The notes beneath the pieces are model-generated. The model did not search any database. It was not told where the DNA came from and saw only the letters and a program-made list of their open reading frames with translations. Made by a program: the position numbers and the translations under genes. 64,000 nucleotides of DNA from Meconema thalassinum. Its lineage: Eukaryota; Arthropoda; Insecta; Orthoptera; Tettigoniidae. The stretch lies in NCBI GenBank assembly GCA_946902985.2, contig OX336393.1:129732533-129796532 (forward strand). Direction: 5' to 3'. Below are positions 35,930 to 44,196 of this stretch, piece by piece (the stretch's first letter is position 1; each line of letters starts with the position of its first letter).

Positions 35930-36745
35930 CAAACGCAAGGTCGGATTTGGACGTGTGACGTGTCAAATCGCTTGTCTCGAAGCCCTATACATGTTATTAA
36001 TAGGTTAAAGTTTTGAGAATGAGGGAAACAGGCTTTTTTTTGGGGTAAAACCATGATTTTAGACTTTTTCCGATATCTCACGAATGCATGGTCGGATTTG
36101 GTCCTATGACGTGTCAAATGGCTTGTCTCGAAACCCTGTGTATTTTGGTAATAGGTTAAAGTTTTTGAGAATGAGGGAAACAGAATATTTTGGGGTAAAA
36201 CCGTGATTTTAAACTTTTTGCTATATCTCGCGAACCAATCATGCTAGAGGCATGTACGACGGGTCCAAGGACTCGGGGTGACGTCGTCTCTGCTATGGAC
36301 CACTCGTTATAATTTAAAAAAATTGGAAACTCGATTTTGGGGTAAACACGTGTTTTTTGTGATTTTTGCCGATATCTCACGAACCAATCATGCTAGAGGC
36401 ATGTACGACGGGTCCAAGGACTCGGGCTGACGTCGTCTCTGCTATGGACCACTCGTTATAATTTTAAAAAAATTGGAAACTCGATTTTGGGGTAAACACG
36501 TGTTTTTTGTGATTTTTGCCGATATCTCGTGAACCAATCATGCTAGAGGTGTGTTCGACAGGTCCAAGTACTCGGGGTGATGTCCTCTTTGCTATGGACC
36601 ACTCATTGTAATTTTAAAAAATTTGGGAAACGCGATTTTGGGGTAAACACGTGTTTTTTGTGATTTTGCCAATATCTCACGAAGCAATAACGCTAGAGGC
36701 GTGTACGAGGTGTCCTAGGACTCGGGCTAACGCCCCCCCTTTCAA
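35930..36745 (+). repeat. ~150-bp tandem units inside the left TIR
   Basis: Four similar units are marked by 'gaaccaatcatgctagagg' and relatives at 36232, 36381, 36531 and 36681 (spacing 149-150 bp). Two more diverged units precede them, marked by 'aggtcggatttgg' or 'tggtcggatttgg' near 35938 and 36089. Each unit carries 'gccgatatctc' or similar and 'ttggggtaaa'. The same set is present, inverted, at about 52155-52975. Confidence 0.85.
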
Positions 36746-37219
36746 ATGTGGTAGATATTTTTTTCCAAAAAATAATTCACAAAGGGCCTAACGCCGTACA
36801 TGTTGAAAAAACGTTTTCTTTTTCTTTACTTGTTTATAATGTTCATGAAGCGTGGTGGTTGAGAGAGACGATACGGCTGAGTGTGTGTGTTTGACCAAAC
36901 CTGTCGCTTAGCACAAGGACCATGCTTAATAGAACAATCGCTATTTCGGCTGGTCGGTGTATGACAGAACGAGCGTGCGTTTTTCTGATATTTTACCTTT
37001 GACGTGTAAACGGTGATGAGAACTTGGTTCTATGTTGGTCGAAGCGAGTACAGAAAACAAACTTACAGGAGGTGAAGGTCATTTGAGCTTATTGGAAGGC
37101 ATTGATCTGACTTGACAACAGGTGACGCTTGAAGGTGAAATAATCTGACCATCGTGGTGGCAGGGGAGTGTGAAAGGCGTGCACACATGTGTGAAACCAC
37201 AGGCACGCTAAACCAGTGA

Positions 37220-37440
37220 CATCCTGTCTTGCTTCGTACGTGACAAAATGCAAGTTCATGTGAAATTTGATCTTTCACAAGTGTTCGCTTGGGTGTTATC
37301 TGTCCACGTGCGCGATAACTGTTAACAAGTTACAGCCTGTCTTGCTTCGTACGTGACAAAATGCAAGTTCATGTGAAATTTGATCCGGCACAGGTGTTCG
37401 CTTGGGTGTTATCTGTCCACGTGCACGATAAGAGAATGTT
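37220..37440 (+). repeat. ~113-bp direct repeat at the inner TIR edge
   Basis: 'cctgtcttgcttcgtacgtg' starts at 37223 and again at 37336. Each copy continues through 'aatgcaagttcatgtgaaat' to 'ctgtccacgtgc.cgataa'. The right TIR has the same pair inverted (about 51455-51665), so this duplication predates or is homogenised with the TIR. Confidence 0.8.
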
Positions 37441-37451
37441 CAAAGCGTGGG

Positions 37452-37697
37452 AATCGCTGAATCAGTAAAAAGTATAATGCAACTTGTCGGAATGATGTCA
37501 CAACCAATAGAGAGGCATGAGCTGCAAACAGTAGTGGTGGGAGGTGAAGGGAGGGAGAGGGGAGGGGTAATGTATGAGAGAACACAGGAGGAAAGGGGAA
37601 GACAAACATGTATGAACATGCATGAAGCGCGGAGCGCTGTACACATAGAGCTATAGGTAGTGTACAACATGGGTGAATAAATAAAAAGTACACAGGT
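37452..37697. other. spacer between left TIR and integrase
   Basis: Purine-rich on the plus strand (gaagggagggagaggggagg near 37547-37566). The ORFs on both strands are without motifs. It presumably contains the 3' end of the integrase transcript. Confidence 0.5.
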
Positions 37698-38645
37698 TCA
37701 CACAACATGTAATTTATTGATCCAAGAATTAAACGTAGAGTTAAACCCTAACCATTTGACGTAGAGTTTATTTCCTTTTTGTTTCAACACTTTTTCCACA
37801 AGATAATGCTGAGGAAATGCTGTTTTCTGAAGTTCATGGAGATAAAATCTACCTTTTATGGGTTGATGGTTGAGGTCCTCGAGTAAATAGGTGACTGGAC
37901 TGTCCAAGTAGACTCGACGAATTCGAAATAGTTCAGTCCCCCACTGAGGCGTGTAGCCCTTATTGAAGGCAGACTTAAATTTGCTCACACGAACAAAATC
38001 CCCAATGTTCAGTCGGTGACGTTTAGGATCGGCTGTTTTTATGGGGTTAAACAGTTTATCCAATCGCTGAATATTTTTAGTTACGAGACGTGGCTTGGTC
38101 CCAATCGTTCTATGGTTGGTGTCATTGTAACGTGACACTAGCTCAGGTAACATGTCCAACCAGCGATAACTGCCCTGAGCGGTAAACGCTTTCCACATAT
38201 GGGTTTTCAATGTTCGGTTGAACCGCTCGACCACACTGGCTTTGAGATTGCTGTACGTGGTGTAATGGTGAATATCCTTAGATTTGAGAAAACTGGAGAA
38301 ATCCTTGTTGAAAAATTCTTTCCCCTGGTCAGTTTGTAGCAACTGAGGTTGACGTTGGGAGTGTTGAATAATATGTTGAAAGGCCTTGGTAACTAGTAGA
38401 CCAGACTTGCGACGCACAGGTTCAACAAAGGCCATTTTGGAATAGACATCAATGACGGTCAACATATAGCGTACACCATCGTTAACGCCAGCATAGGGTA
38501 TCATTTCAACCAAGTCAGCCTGCCAAAGTTCATCCACACCTCGTGAAATCACCTTGAGTCGCGGATAGTGACGCCTAGCTGGGCGATGCAACTCGTGAGC
38601 AATACCCATTTTAATGGGTGAGGGCTTAAACAATAATTTTGGCAT
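37698..38645 (-). CDS. INT: Polinton integrase (RVE type) with C-terminal chromodomain
   Basis: Retroviral-type integrase that would insert the linear element into chromosomal DNA. Starting at the ATG at 38645 it is 315 aa. A longer frame to 38768/38774 overlaps the upstream gene by about 150 bp and adds residues unlike an integrase, so I chose the internal ATG. The catalytic core holds D44 in LWQADLVE, D106 in LQTDQGKEF and E140 in VVERFNRT, the D,D,E triad, with 33 residues between the last two. An SH3-like part follows (LNIGDFVRVSK), then a chromodomain-like end (YLVEKVLKQKGNKLYVKWLG, then FNSWI), which in the family may direct integration to particular chromatin. The start overlaps the end of the upstream gene by 20 bp. 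No frame damage is seen. Confidence 0.95.
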   Translation of the reverse strand: MPKLLFKPSPIKMGIAHELHRPARRHYPRLKVISRGVDELWQADLVEMIPYAGVNDGVRYMLTVIDVYSKMAFVEPVRRKSGLLVTKAFQHIIQHSQRQPQLLQTDQGKEFFNKDFSSFLKSKDIHHYTTYSNLKASVVERFNRTLKTHMWKAFTAQGSYRWLDMLPELVSRYNDTNHRTIGTKPRLVTKNIQRLDKLFNPIKTADPKRHRLNIGDFVRVSKFKSAFNKGYTPQWGTELFRIRRVYLDSPVTYLLEDLNHQPIKGRFYLHELQKTAFPQHYLVEKVLKQKGNKLYVKWLGFNSTFNSWINKLHVV

Positions 38646-39636
38646 TTCGAAGTTCTTGTTCAATTTCTTGAATTTCCCAATCGTGACCGGTATGGCCAGC
38701 TTGACGTGAGGCATGCAACAACTGTAGCCGCTGGACGAGCTTATTGGGATTATGCCAGTAGGTAACATCCACAAGGGGTTTTAATGGTTTAAATGTCACT
38801 CCCGAAGCGGATGCTTTACGACGAGTACTTTGACTGGTGGGAAACATTTTTGCAATGATGGTTTTATATTTTTGAGATATATTGGCATTCACTTGTTGCG
38901 TGGGATCATACTGTCTTTTGTGGGCATGGGTATCCAATAAAATGGATTTATATTTGTCAAGATCCTCTGACGTATAATCATGGGAAGAGGGGGTCCGAGA
39001 AAAGAGCAGCTTTAACAGTCCTGGCGTTAATTTATAGTTGATGTTTTTAATGACAGCTTTAGTACGAGCAAATTTAATGGATGAATCGCCAATTTTAAAA
39101 CTATCATTCTCATAGCGAACACCATACGTGGTATCTGTGTTTCCAATAAATAGATCGGTGAAATAGGGTTCCAATGTTGATCCATAATATTTTATTAAAA
39201 TGGTTTTCAGTTGAGCTTTATGTTGAGGGGTGGCCAAGAGTTGTGAAAACGGAGACGCTCTGGAAGGGCAAGGTGTTTCGACCATGGCCAAGGATTTCTT
39301 TTTTCTCAAAAACTCTGCAAGGGGTGCGGCTTTTTTTTGAGGCGTAAACACTTGTTCCTCCTCATCCTCAACTTCACTAACACTAGTCAAATCTTCCTGT
39401 TCCTCTTCCTCTTCCTCAGGGTCCTCGTGCAGCGTCTGCGTGGCTTGTGAAACGGTGGGTAGCGTTTCAGATGGCTTGAAAGAGGGTTTCAACATGGCTT
39501 TTAGTGGAGGTGCTAAATGTTGCTGAATAAACAAAGCATGATTTGCACGTGATTGTTTCAATTGACGAAACTTTTGGCGAATAGTATTTTTTGCTCTAAT
39601 AATATGCTTTTTCAATTGACTCTCTGCTAACGCCAT
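38626..39636 (-). CDS. conserved Polinton protein of unknown function (DUF8207-like)
   Basis: 336 aa from the ATG at 39636. Residues 1-40 are basic and probably helical (ESQLKKHIIRAKNTIRQKFR). A very acidic Glu stretch lies at about 72-95 (EEEEEQEDL). The C-terminal half carries the pattern I associate with a protein found between ATP and INT in many animal Polintons: FTDLFIGNTDTTYGVRYEND, then FKIGDSSIKF, TPGLLKLLF, YTSEDLDKYKSILLDTHAH, and a C-terminal WHNPNKLVQRLQLLHASRQ. I recall this family as DUF8207, but no search was done. The role is unknown. It lies between ATP (41 bp away) and INT (20-bp overlap) and is probably co-transcribed with them. Confidence 0.85.
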   Translation of the reverse strand: MALAESQLKKHIIRAKNTIRQKFRQLKQSRANHALFIQQHLAPPLKAMLKPSFKPSETLPTVSQATQTLHEDPEEEEEEQEDLTSVSEVEDEEEQVFTPQKKAAPLAEFLRKKKSLAMVETPCPSRASPFSQLLATPQHKAQLKTILIKYYGSTLEPYFTDLFIGNTDTTYGVRYENDSFKIGDSSIKFARTKAVIKNINYKLTPGLLKLLFSRTPSSHDYTSEDLDKYKSILLDTHAHKRQYDPTQQVNANISQKYKTIIAKMFPTSQSTRRKASASGVTFKPLKPLVDVTYWHNPNKLVQRLQLLHASRQAGHTGHDWEIQEIEQELRNAKIIV

Positions 39637-39677
39637 GGTGTCTTGACAAATGACTTGATGGGGAATGAGACAGGGCT

Positions 39678-40376
39678 TTAAATAGCAATAAAATGATCAA
39701 ACCCTAAGCGATAGCGTCCTTGGTTGAGTTCACGTTGTTTATCAATCACTAAACAGGCATGACGTTGAGTGTTCCAGCACTTGGCACACAATTCTGTAAA
39801 CATTTGAAAGGTCATATCCGGATTCACATGTTCATTATAAATGTGACGACTGTTCCTCTCGTCCTGACGAAATAAAACAATGACATTGGCATTGTCACGA
39901 ATCAACTGTTTGGACATTTTTGAATACGTTTGCCCAAGATAGAAGCAATCGATATGTTTGTGTCGACCCATGCTGAAATAGCTTTGAATGATGCCTTGAC
40001 GTTCAGTGGATACATCATCGAAAATCATGAGTGAATCAGGCTTTACCTCATCCGGTGAAATCACATTTTCTTGCATGGAAAATGTAAAATAACCCATATT
40101 CTCTTTTTGTAATCCAGACATGACTTGATCCAGAAACACGTAGAGGGGTTGGTAGAGAGATTTTGCAAAAATATAAATATTTTGAAAACGCAGACCATTG
40201 GGCGCTGTAATGAGCGTTAGCAAAAGATTAGTCTTTCCACAGCCGGAAGGCCCCACAATGATGCAGCGAATGGAAGATGGAAACAGTGAACCATGGCGTT
40301 GTTCACGTGATGTGGGACAGAGATGGGAAACCATGTCCCCCACGGGGAATGACTCTTGCTGCTTAATAATCTTCAT
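39678..40376 (-). CDS. ATP: A32/FtsK-HerA-like genome packaging ATPase
   Basis: 232 aa, ATG at 40376. It is predicted to pump the element's DNA into capsids using ATP, like poxvirus A32 and virophage packaging ATPases. Walker A is at residues 41-49 (VGPSGCGKT), Walker B at 116-122 (LMIFDDV), and a third motif with Gln at 146-150 (YLGQT) is followed by VIVLFRQ. Length is normal for the family and the frame is intact. It is the first gene of the minus-strand group. Its start lies 92 bp from the start of the divergent plus-strand block, so 40377-40468 likely holds a shared bidirectional promoter. Confidence 0.95.
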   Translation of the reverse strand: MKIIKQQESFPVGDMVSHLCPTSREQRHGSLFPSSIRCIIVGPSGCGKTNLLLTLITAPNGLRFQNIYIFAKSLYQPLYVFLDQVMSGLQKENMGYFTFSMQENVISPDEVKPDSLMIFDDVSTERQGIIQSYFSMGRHKHIDCFYLGQTYSKMSKQLIRDNANVIVLFRQDERNSRHIYNEHVNPDMTFQMFTELCAKCWNTQRHACLVIDKQRELNQGRYRLGFDHFIAI

Positions 40377-40468
40377 TTCAACTAAGGCTTAGACAGGCTA
40401 GCCGGCTGTCTATATACAGGACACCGAACCTTGTCATAGAAACAGTAGACTGGTACTACAGGTTGACG
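40377..40468. promoter_or_regulatory. divergent intergenic promoter region
   Basis: This 92-bp gap separates ATP (minus) and the fibre-like gene (plus), both starting with ATG. The word 'ctatatacagg' at 40411-40421 contains a TATA-like core about 50 bp before the plus-strand ATG. Promoter function is inferred from position only. Confidence 0.5.
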
Positions 40469-41188
40469 ATGGATGTCTTTGGACGTGCGTTGATGGCCAA
40501 AGCTAGGCCTGTCCTCATACATGATCCTAAACAGGAAACAGATCCTGCTAATAAACACTATGTGGATAGGTCAGTAGTGCCACGCACAAAACAGGGAGAT
40601 TATGACTTTAAGGGAAAGCGGTTAACCCATGTAAAACATCCTCAAGTGTCTACAGACGTTACTACGAAAAAGTATGTGGATAACAAAGTGTATGAGTTTT
40701 ATGACAAAGTGCCCCAGCTTATGGTGAATGGCTATAGCGCTAATCACCATCGGATTATTCACGTGGAAGACCCACAAGACGAAGACGATGTTTGTACCAA
40801 GCGTTACGTGACCCATGAAATGAAAAGGCTTTATAAATTTATCCCATCTGTGTTTTTAGTGTATCTGACAAATGAAAAACCTGTGAATGACAGAAACCAT
40901 TTACCGCTAGTCCATGATCAGCACTTGACCTATGTGCTTGCTTCGGGTTTAAGCCACTATCGATTACACTATGATGGAACCATTCACATCAAATATGCCA
41001 TACCTGATGAGAACCATTTACAAATAAAGATAAATGGTCATAGGATGTTGGTCCATGACCATGAAATGGTCAATGCAGGTGACGAATTATCCTTTTATCT
41101 CATGTTGACATGGGATGAAAAGCAAGCGGGAAAAACCATAAACGACTTCCCACTTTATGTGGAATTGGAATATACAGCCATGAAATAA
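40469..41188 (+). CDS. fibre-like repeat protein (candidate virion attachment protein)
   Basis: 239 aa from the ATG at 40469; a TTG six bases upstream is in frame but unlikely as a start. The N-terminal half has three spaced copies of a motif: HDPKQETDPANKHYVD (18-33), HPQVSTDVTTKKYVD (57-71) and EDPQDEDDVCTKRYV (100-114). An intervening 'DYDFKGKRLTHV' also fits. This 'DP..E.DA..K.YVD' motif is typical of phage tail-fibre shafts and of a protein present in many Polintons. The C-terminal ~110 residues are rich in predicted beta strands and could be a knob. It lies first in the structural block. A receptor-binding role is inference. Confidence 0.7.
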   Translation: MDVFGRALMAKARPVLIHDPKQETDPANKHYVDRSVVPRTKQGDYDFKGKRLTHVKHPQVSTDVTTKKYVDNKVYEFYDKVPQLMVNGYSANHHRIIHVEDPQDEDDVCTKRYVTHEMKRLYKFIPSVFLVYLTNEKPVNDRNHLPLVHDQHLTYVLASGLSHYRLHYDGTIHIKYAIPDENHLQIKINGHRMLVHDHEMVNAGDELSFYLMLTWDEKQAGKTINDFPLYVELEYTAMK

Positions 41189-41247
41189 CCATCTGACGTT
41201 AGTTGTGATTTAAACTTTCGTGTGAAAGGTTGTTGGTCATTATCATC

Positions 41248-41773
41248 ATGGTGAAACAAAGGTATGCAGTGAGAAAGACTAAAAAAAAGGAGTTTGTCCT
41301 TGGCAAAGCCAGGGCTTACAACATTCGAGGACAAGCCCTTGCGAAAGAAAAAAAGAAAAAATAATGTATTGACCATAAGGAAAGCCCTTCGAGCAGCACA
41401 GAGACAGGTTATTCCAAAACGTCGGCGACAGGTTTCAAACCAAGGGCGAGTGATTCCCGTTCCCAAACGAGCGGGATTTTTACCTGCATTATTTGCTGGT
41501 TTGGCTGCTCTGGGCTCACTTTTGGGCGGTGCCAGTGCAGTGGCGAAAACCATTAAAGCCGCGCAGCAGGGCAAGCAACAACTCAAAGAAAGTCAGCGAC
41601 ACAATGAAACGATGGAAGCGATTGCCATGGGGGCTAGAAATGCCAATTTAAAGCCAGCCTTTTATCAACAAGGATTTGGGATTTCACCATTTCGAAATAT
41701 AAAAAAAAAAATTTTTAACCTCAGCCATAGCGAGACATGCCCTGACGCATCAACAAGTGGAAAGCTATGCTAA
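41248..41773 (+). CDS. Polinton basic/hydrophobic virion-type protein, frame broken at A-rich run
   Basis: The main open frame (41273-41773) encodes a basic N-terminal region (for example RKALRAAQRQVIPKRRRQ). A hydrophobic Gly/Ala segment follows (FLPALFAGLAALGSLLGGAS), then a Lys/Gln helix and NLKPAFYQQGFGISPF near the end. This arrangement recurs in animal Polintons and recalls small membrane-active or DNA-binding adenovirus core proteins; the parallel is an inference. The frame has no ATG before the hydrophobic part. An ATG at 41248 opens another frame of 38 codons, also basic, that ends at 41364 in an A-rich run. Moving between the two needs a +1 change. The last ~15 residues past 41711 lie beyond a second A run and look out of frame. 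Confidence 0.65.
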
Positions 41774-42119
41774 ACAACTAAAGCTTTCTCATTTTCGAGG
41801 TGTGTTTATGCGAAACCAATTACCCCCACGACCTTGGAAACAGGAATGTGCTGTTGTCAATTTGGATGATCACCGAGGACCAGGAACGCATTATGTAGCT
41901 TATGTCAAAGAGGGATCCACGGTATGGTACTTTGACAGTTTTGGGAATTTGCCCCCGCCCATGGAACTAGTGACCTATTTTGGAAACAGGATCAAGATAT
42001 ATTATAATGTGAAACGTGAGCAAACGTTTAACAGCCAACAGTGTGGACGTTTGTGTTTAATTTTTTTATATAAGACGCAGCATAAGCAAAAACGCCACCA
42101 GTATGTCGGCAGAAAGTAA
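41703..42119 (+). CDS. PRO: adenovirus-type cysteine protease
   Basis: Maturation protease of the adenain (C5/Ulp1-like) type, which cleaves virion precursors. Recognisable text: KLSHFRGVFMRNQLPP, ECAVVNLDD, the catalytic His in GPGTHYVAYV, the acidic residue in VWYFDSFGNLPPP, and the catalytic Cys in NSQQCGRLCLIFL, in the expected order. The C-terminus overlaps the minor capsid start by 17 bp. The frame is open from the stop at 41700-41702, but the first in-frame ATG (41808) lies inside the conserved HFRGVFMR motif, so it cannot be the normal start. Either a non-ATG codon such as GTG 41757 is used, or the frame is entered from the upstream gene at the 11-A run (41701-41711). Confidence 0.88.
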   Translation, partial: KKKFLTSAIARHALTHQQVESYAKQLKLSHFRGVFMRNQLPPRPWKQECAVVNLDDHRGPGTHYVAYVKEGSTVWYFDSFGNLPPPMELVTYFGNRIKIYYNVKREQTFNSQQCGRLCLIFLYKTQHKQKRHQYVGRK

Positions 42120-42825
42120 AACGTTTACAGTGCATGGACGTGGACCTGAAGTCAGCCTAGACTTTTACCCGCCTATCGAATTGAGTGAAAAACCCTATGG
42201 TTTAGGACTTGTTTCTCTTGAAACGTACAATCGAATATACAACATACGTGAAAATGTGAACAACAAGTTTTACTATGATGATTCTGTGCTCACCCTGAAC
42301 TCTGGTGGATACACGATCGATGATATTTATGAACACATTTATGTGGTGTTGATCAATCATTATGGTTTAAAGTCATTTCTCGACGGAACGCACAAGTTTG
42401 AACTTGTAGGCAATACTAACACTCATCGCTGCAGTATTTTCTCTACCTTCAACATTGACTTTAAAACACACCCCGATTCCATTGGCCCATTACTCGGATT
42501 TAAACCACGTGTGTTGGAGCCCAACAAAAAACATGAATCGGACCATGAAGTGAAATTCATTGAGGACCATCATGTGTCGGTGACGTGTAATATTATTAGC
42601 CAAGTGTACACCAATCAAGAACCATCGCATTCGCTTTATGACTTTATTGTGACATCGCCCAATGGGTATATTATTCGTGAAAACCCTCCAGTGGTGCTTT
42701 TTCATGCTGTGGCTGTTGATAGTATTAGTAATATAACATTAAGACTGATCAATAGAGATCAACAACTCATTGATCTAGATTCCACCACACCAGTGACTTA
42801 CAAGTTGGTGCTAAAGCCACTATGA
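42103..42825 (+). CDS. mCP: minor capsid protein (penton-like single jelly roll)
   Basis: 240 aa from the ATG at 42103. It begins with the conserved SLDFYPPIELSEKPYGLGLV and continues with ETYNRIYNIRENVNNKFYY, the N-terminal signature of the Polinton minor capsid protein. In the family this is a single jelly-roll predicted to form the capsid vertices. The rest is rich in alternating hydrophobic strands, as expected. It overlaps PRO by 17 bp and the next small ORF by 4 bp (ATGA), the compact spacing of a virus-like cassette. No frame defects. Confidence 0.9.
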   Translation: MSAESKTFTVHGRGPEVSLDFYPPIELSEKPYGLGLVSLETYNRIYNIRENVNNKFYYDDSVLTLNSGGYTIDDIYEHIYVVLINHYGLKSFLDGTHKFELVGNTNTHRCSIFSTFNIDFKTHPDSIGPLLGFKPRVLEPNKKHESDHEVKFIEDHHVSVTCNIISQVYTNQEPSHSLYDFIVTSPNGYIIRENPPVVLFHAVAVDSISNITLRLINRDQQLIDLDSTTPVTYKLVLKPL

Positions 42826-43010
42826 AATTTGTGTATAAAGCAACAACACCGTCTAGGAATAGTGTTAGTTGTTTGCCACGTGAATACACGTTAACATCTC
42901 AAGGCAAGCAGATTTTACAGCATTTGGGTTACCACGTCAACCCTCATAATGAATTCTATCCTAGAGATAGCAAACCACATCGAGGAGCAACCAGGAGTGG
43001 TAAGAATTGA
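42822..43010 (+). CDS. small ORF between minor and major capsid genes
   Basis: 62 codons. The ATG overlaps the stop of the minor capsid gene as ATGA, and the end overlaps the MCP start by 62 bp in another frame. It is basic, with 'YTLTSQGKQILQHLGYHV' as the only structured-looking part. I do not know a family with certainty. The tight ATGA overlap favours a translated gene. Confidence 0.4.
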   Translation: MKFVYKATTPSRNSVSCLPREYTLTSQGKQILQHLGYHVNPHNEFYPRDSKPHRGATRSGKN

Positions 43011-44163
43011 TCTCCATTCCTATCAAGCTCAAACACCTGGACTCAATAACAATGATGAAATTCAATTTGTTATCAACAACCAAGATATTTACACCCTACC
43101 GCATGAAAGTGTTATTCAGATTGAAGGTCGGCTCACCAAAGCCGATGGCTCTACACCCACTACATCCAAGTTGGCCAACCATGGTTTGGCCTTTCTGTTT
43201 TCTGAAGTGCGGTATGTCATTAACGATATCGTGGTGGATAGCACTCGAAATGTGGGCATTTCCAGTGTCATGAAACTATACCCCTCTTATAGTGAGGAAG
43301 AAGGTAAAACACTTTGCATGGCAGGTTGGTGTCCTGACTCGACCAATGACTGGATGGTACACACCGATGGGACCTTTACTGGATATTTACCTCTTAAACT
43401 GGTTCTAGGCTTTGCCGAAGATCACCAACGCATTGTGGTTAACGCAAGGCAAGTGCTTTACCTAGTGAGAGACAGGAGTGATAATAATGCACTCAAGGGA
43501 GCCGACAATGCCCCCATCGATTCAAAAATTCAACTACAACGCTTGCTATGGAAAGTCCCCCATGTGACCCTCGAAGATAGCAAAAAACTGGACATACTCA
43601 AAATGGTAAAGAGAGATATGCCTCTACCCATGGAATTTAGAAGCTGGGCACTCCATGAGTATCCGCTATTGCCCACCACCAACACACACAGTTGGTCTGT
43701 AAAAACAGCTCGCTATACAGAGAGACCTCTCTACCTGATTGTGGGTTTTCAAACGAATCGCAAGTATCAACAAACCAAAGATGCCACGCAATTTGATCAC
43801 TTGCAATTGAGAAATGCACGTCTTTTCCTCAACGGAGCTGTGTTTCCCTATGAAGGACTGGATTTGGATTTTTCAAAAAATAAGTTTGGCCCCCTGTACG
43901 ACTTGTTTTCTAAATTTCGATGGTCGTATTATCAAAAAGAGAACGGCCCCATGCTACTACCCCAAGCGTTTAAGGCAAGAGCACCACTGATTGTTTTTGA
44001 CTGTTCATACCTGGAAGAGTCTGTCAAGCCATCCAATATCGACATTCGACTAGATTTTGAAACGCATGACAATGTACCAGCCAATACGACGGCCTACTGT
44101 TTGATTATTCACCACAAACAAGTCAACTATTATCCACTGTCCAACCAAGTGACGAGTGTATAA
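42949..44163 (+). CDS. MCP: major capsid protein (double jelly roll)
   Basis: 404 aa from the ATG at 42949. Matches the Polinton hexon-like protein, whose trimers would build an icosahedral shell. Conserved stretches in order: LAFLFSEVRYVINDIVVDST (residues ~84-103), QLQRLLWKVPHV (~198-209), LPTTNTHSWSVKT, ERPLYLIVGFQTNRK, FDHLQLRNARLFLNG (~281-295), FRWSYYQKENGP, and near the end AYCLIIHHKQVNYYPLSNQV. Length is at the short end of what I expect for the family, but both halves are represented. It ends 34 bp before the BIR gene. The frame is intact. Confidence 0.93.
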   Translation: MNSILEIANHIEEQPGVVRIDLHSYQAQTPGLNNNDEIQFVINNQDIYTLPHESVIQIEGRLTKADGSTPTTSKLANHGLAFLFSEVRYVINDIVVDSTRNVGISSVMKLYPSYSEEEGKTLCMAGWCPDSTNDWMVHTDGTFTGYLPLKLVLGFAEDHQRIVVNARQVLYLVRDRSDNNALKGADNAPIDSKIQLQRLLWKVPHVTLEDSKKLDILKMVKRDMPLPMEFRSWALHEYPLLPTTNTHSWSVKTARYTERPLYLIVGFQTNRKYQQTKDATQFDHLQLRNARLFLNGAVFPYEGLDLDFSKNKFGPLYDLFSKFRWSYYQKENGPMLLPQAFKARAPLIVFDCSYLEESVKPSNIDIRLDFETHDNVPANTTAYCLIIHHKQVNYYPLSNQVTSV

Positions 44164-44196
44164 ATAACAGGTCATCCCACGTCAAGCCGCTCAGTC

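Larger units (their letters stand above)
35476..37451 (+). repeat. Polinton left terminal inverted repeat
   Basis: It begins agtaggggggtagtagg and pairs with the right TIR (51430-53429) up to 'caaagcgtggg'. The outer ~350 bp appear identical in both arms. The inner part shows substitutions and indels; for instance 'cttggtcattttttccattg' (right arm, complementary side) has no counterpart here. No gene is supported inside: the short ORFs at 35929-36380 are translations of the internal repeats. Confidence 0.95.

Noticed and set aside
35929..36380. Minus-strand ORFs of 62 and 74 codons inside the left TIR (and their exact twins in the right TIR at 52525-52976)
   Set aside because: They are translations of the ~150-bp tandem units, have no motif, and their frames shift from unit to unit.
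37440..37708. Signal-peptide-like hydrophobic ORFs on the minus strand between TIR and integrase
   Set aside because: They are low-complexity Pro/Ser/Leu translations of a purine-rich tract, in two overlapping frames with no conserved motif.
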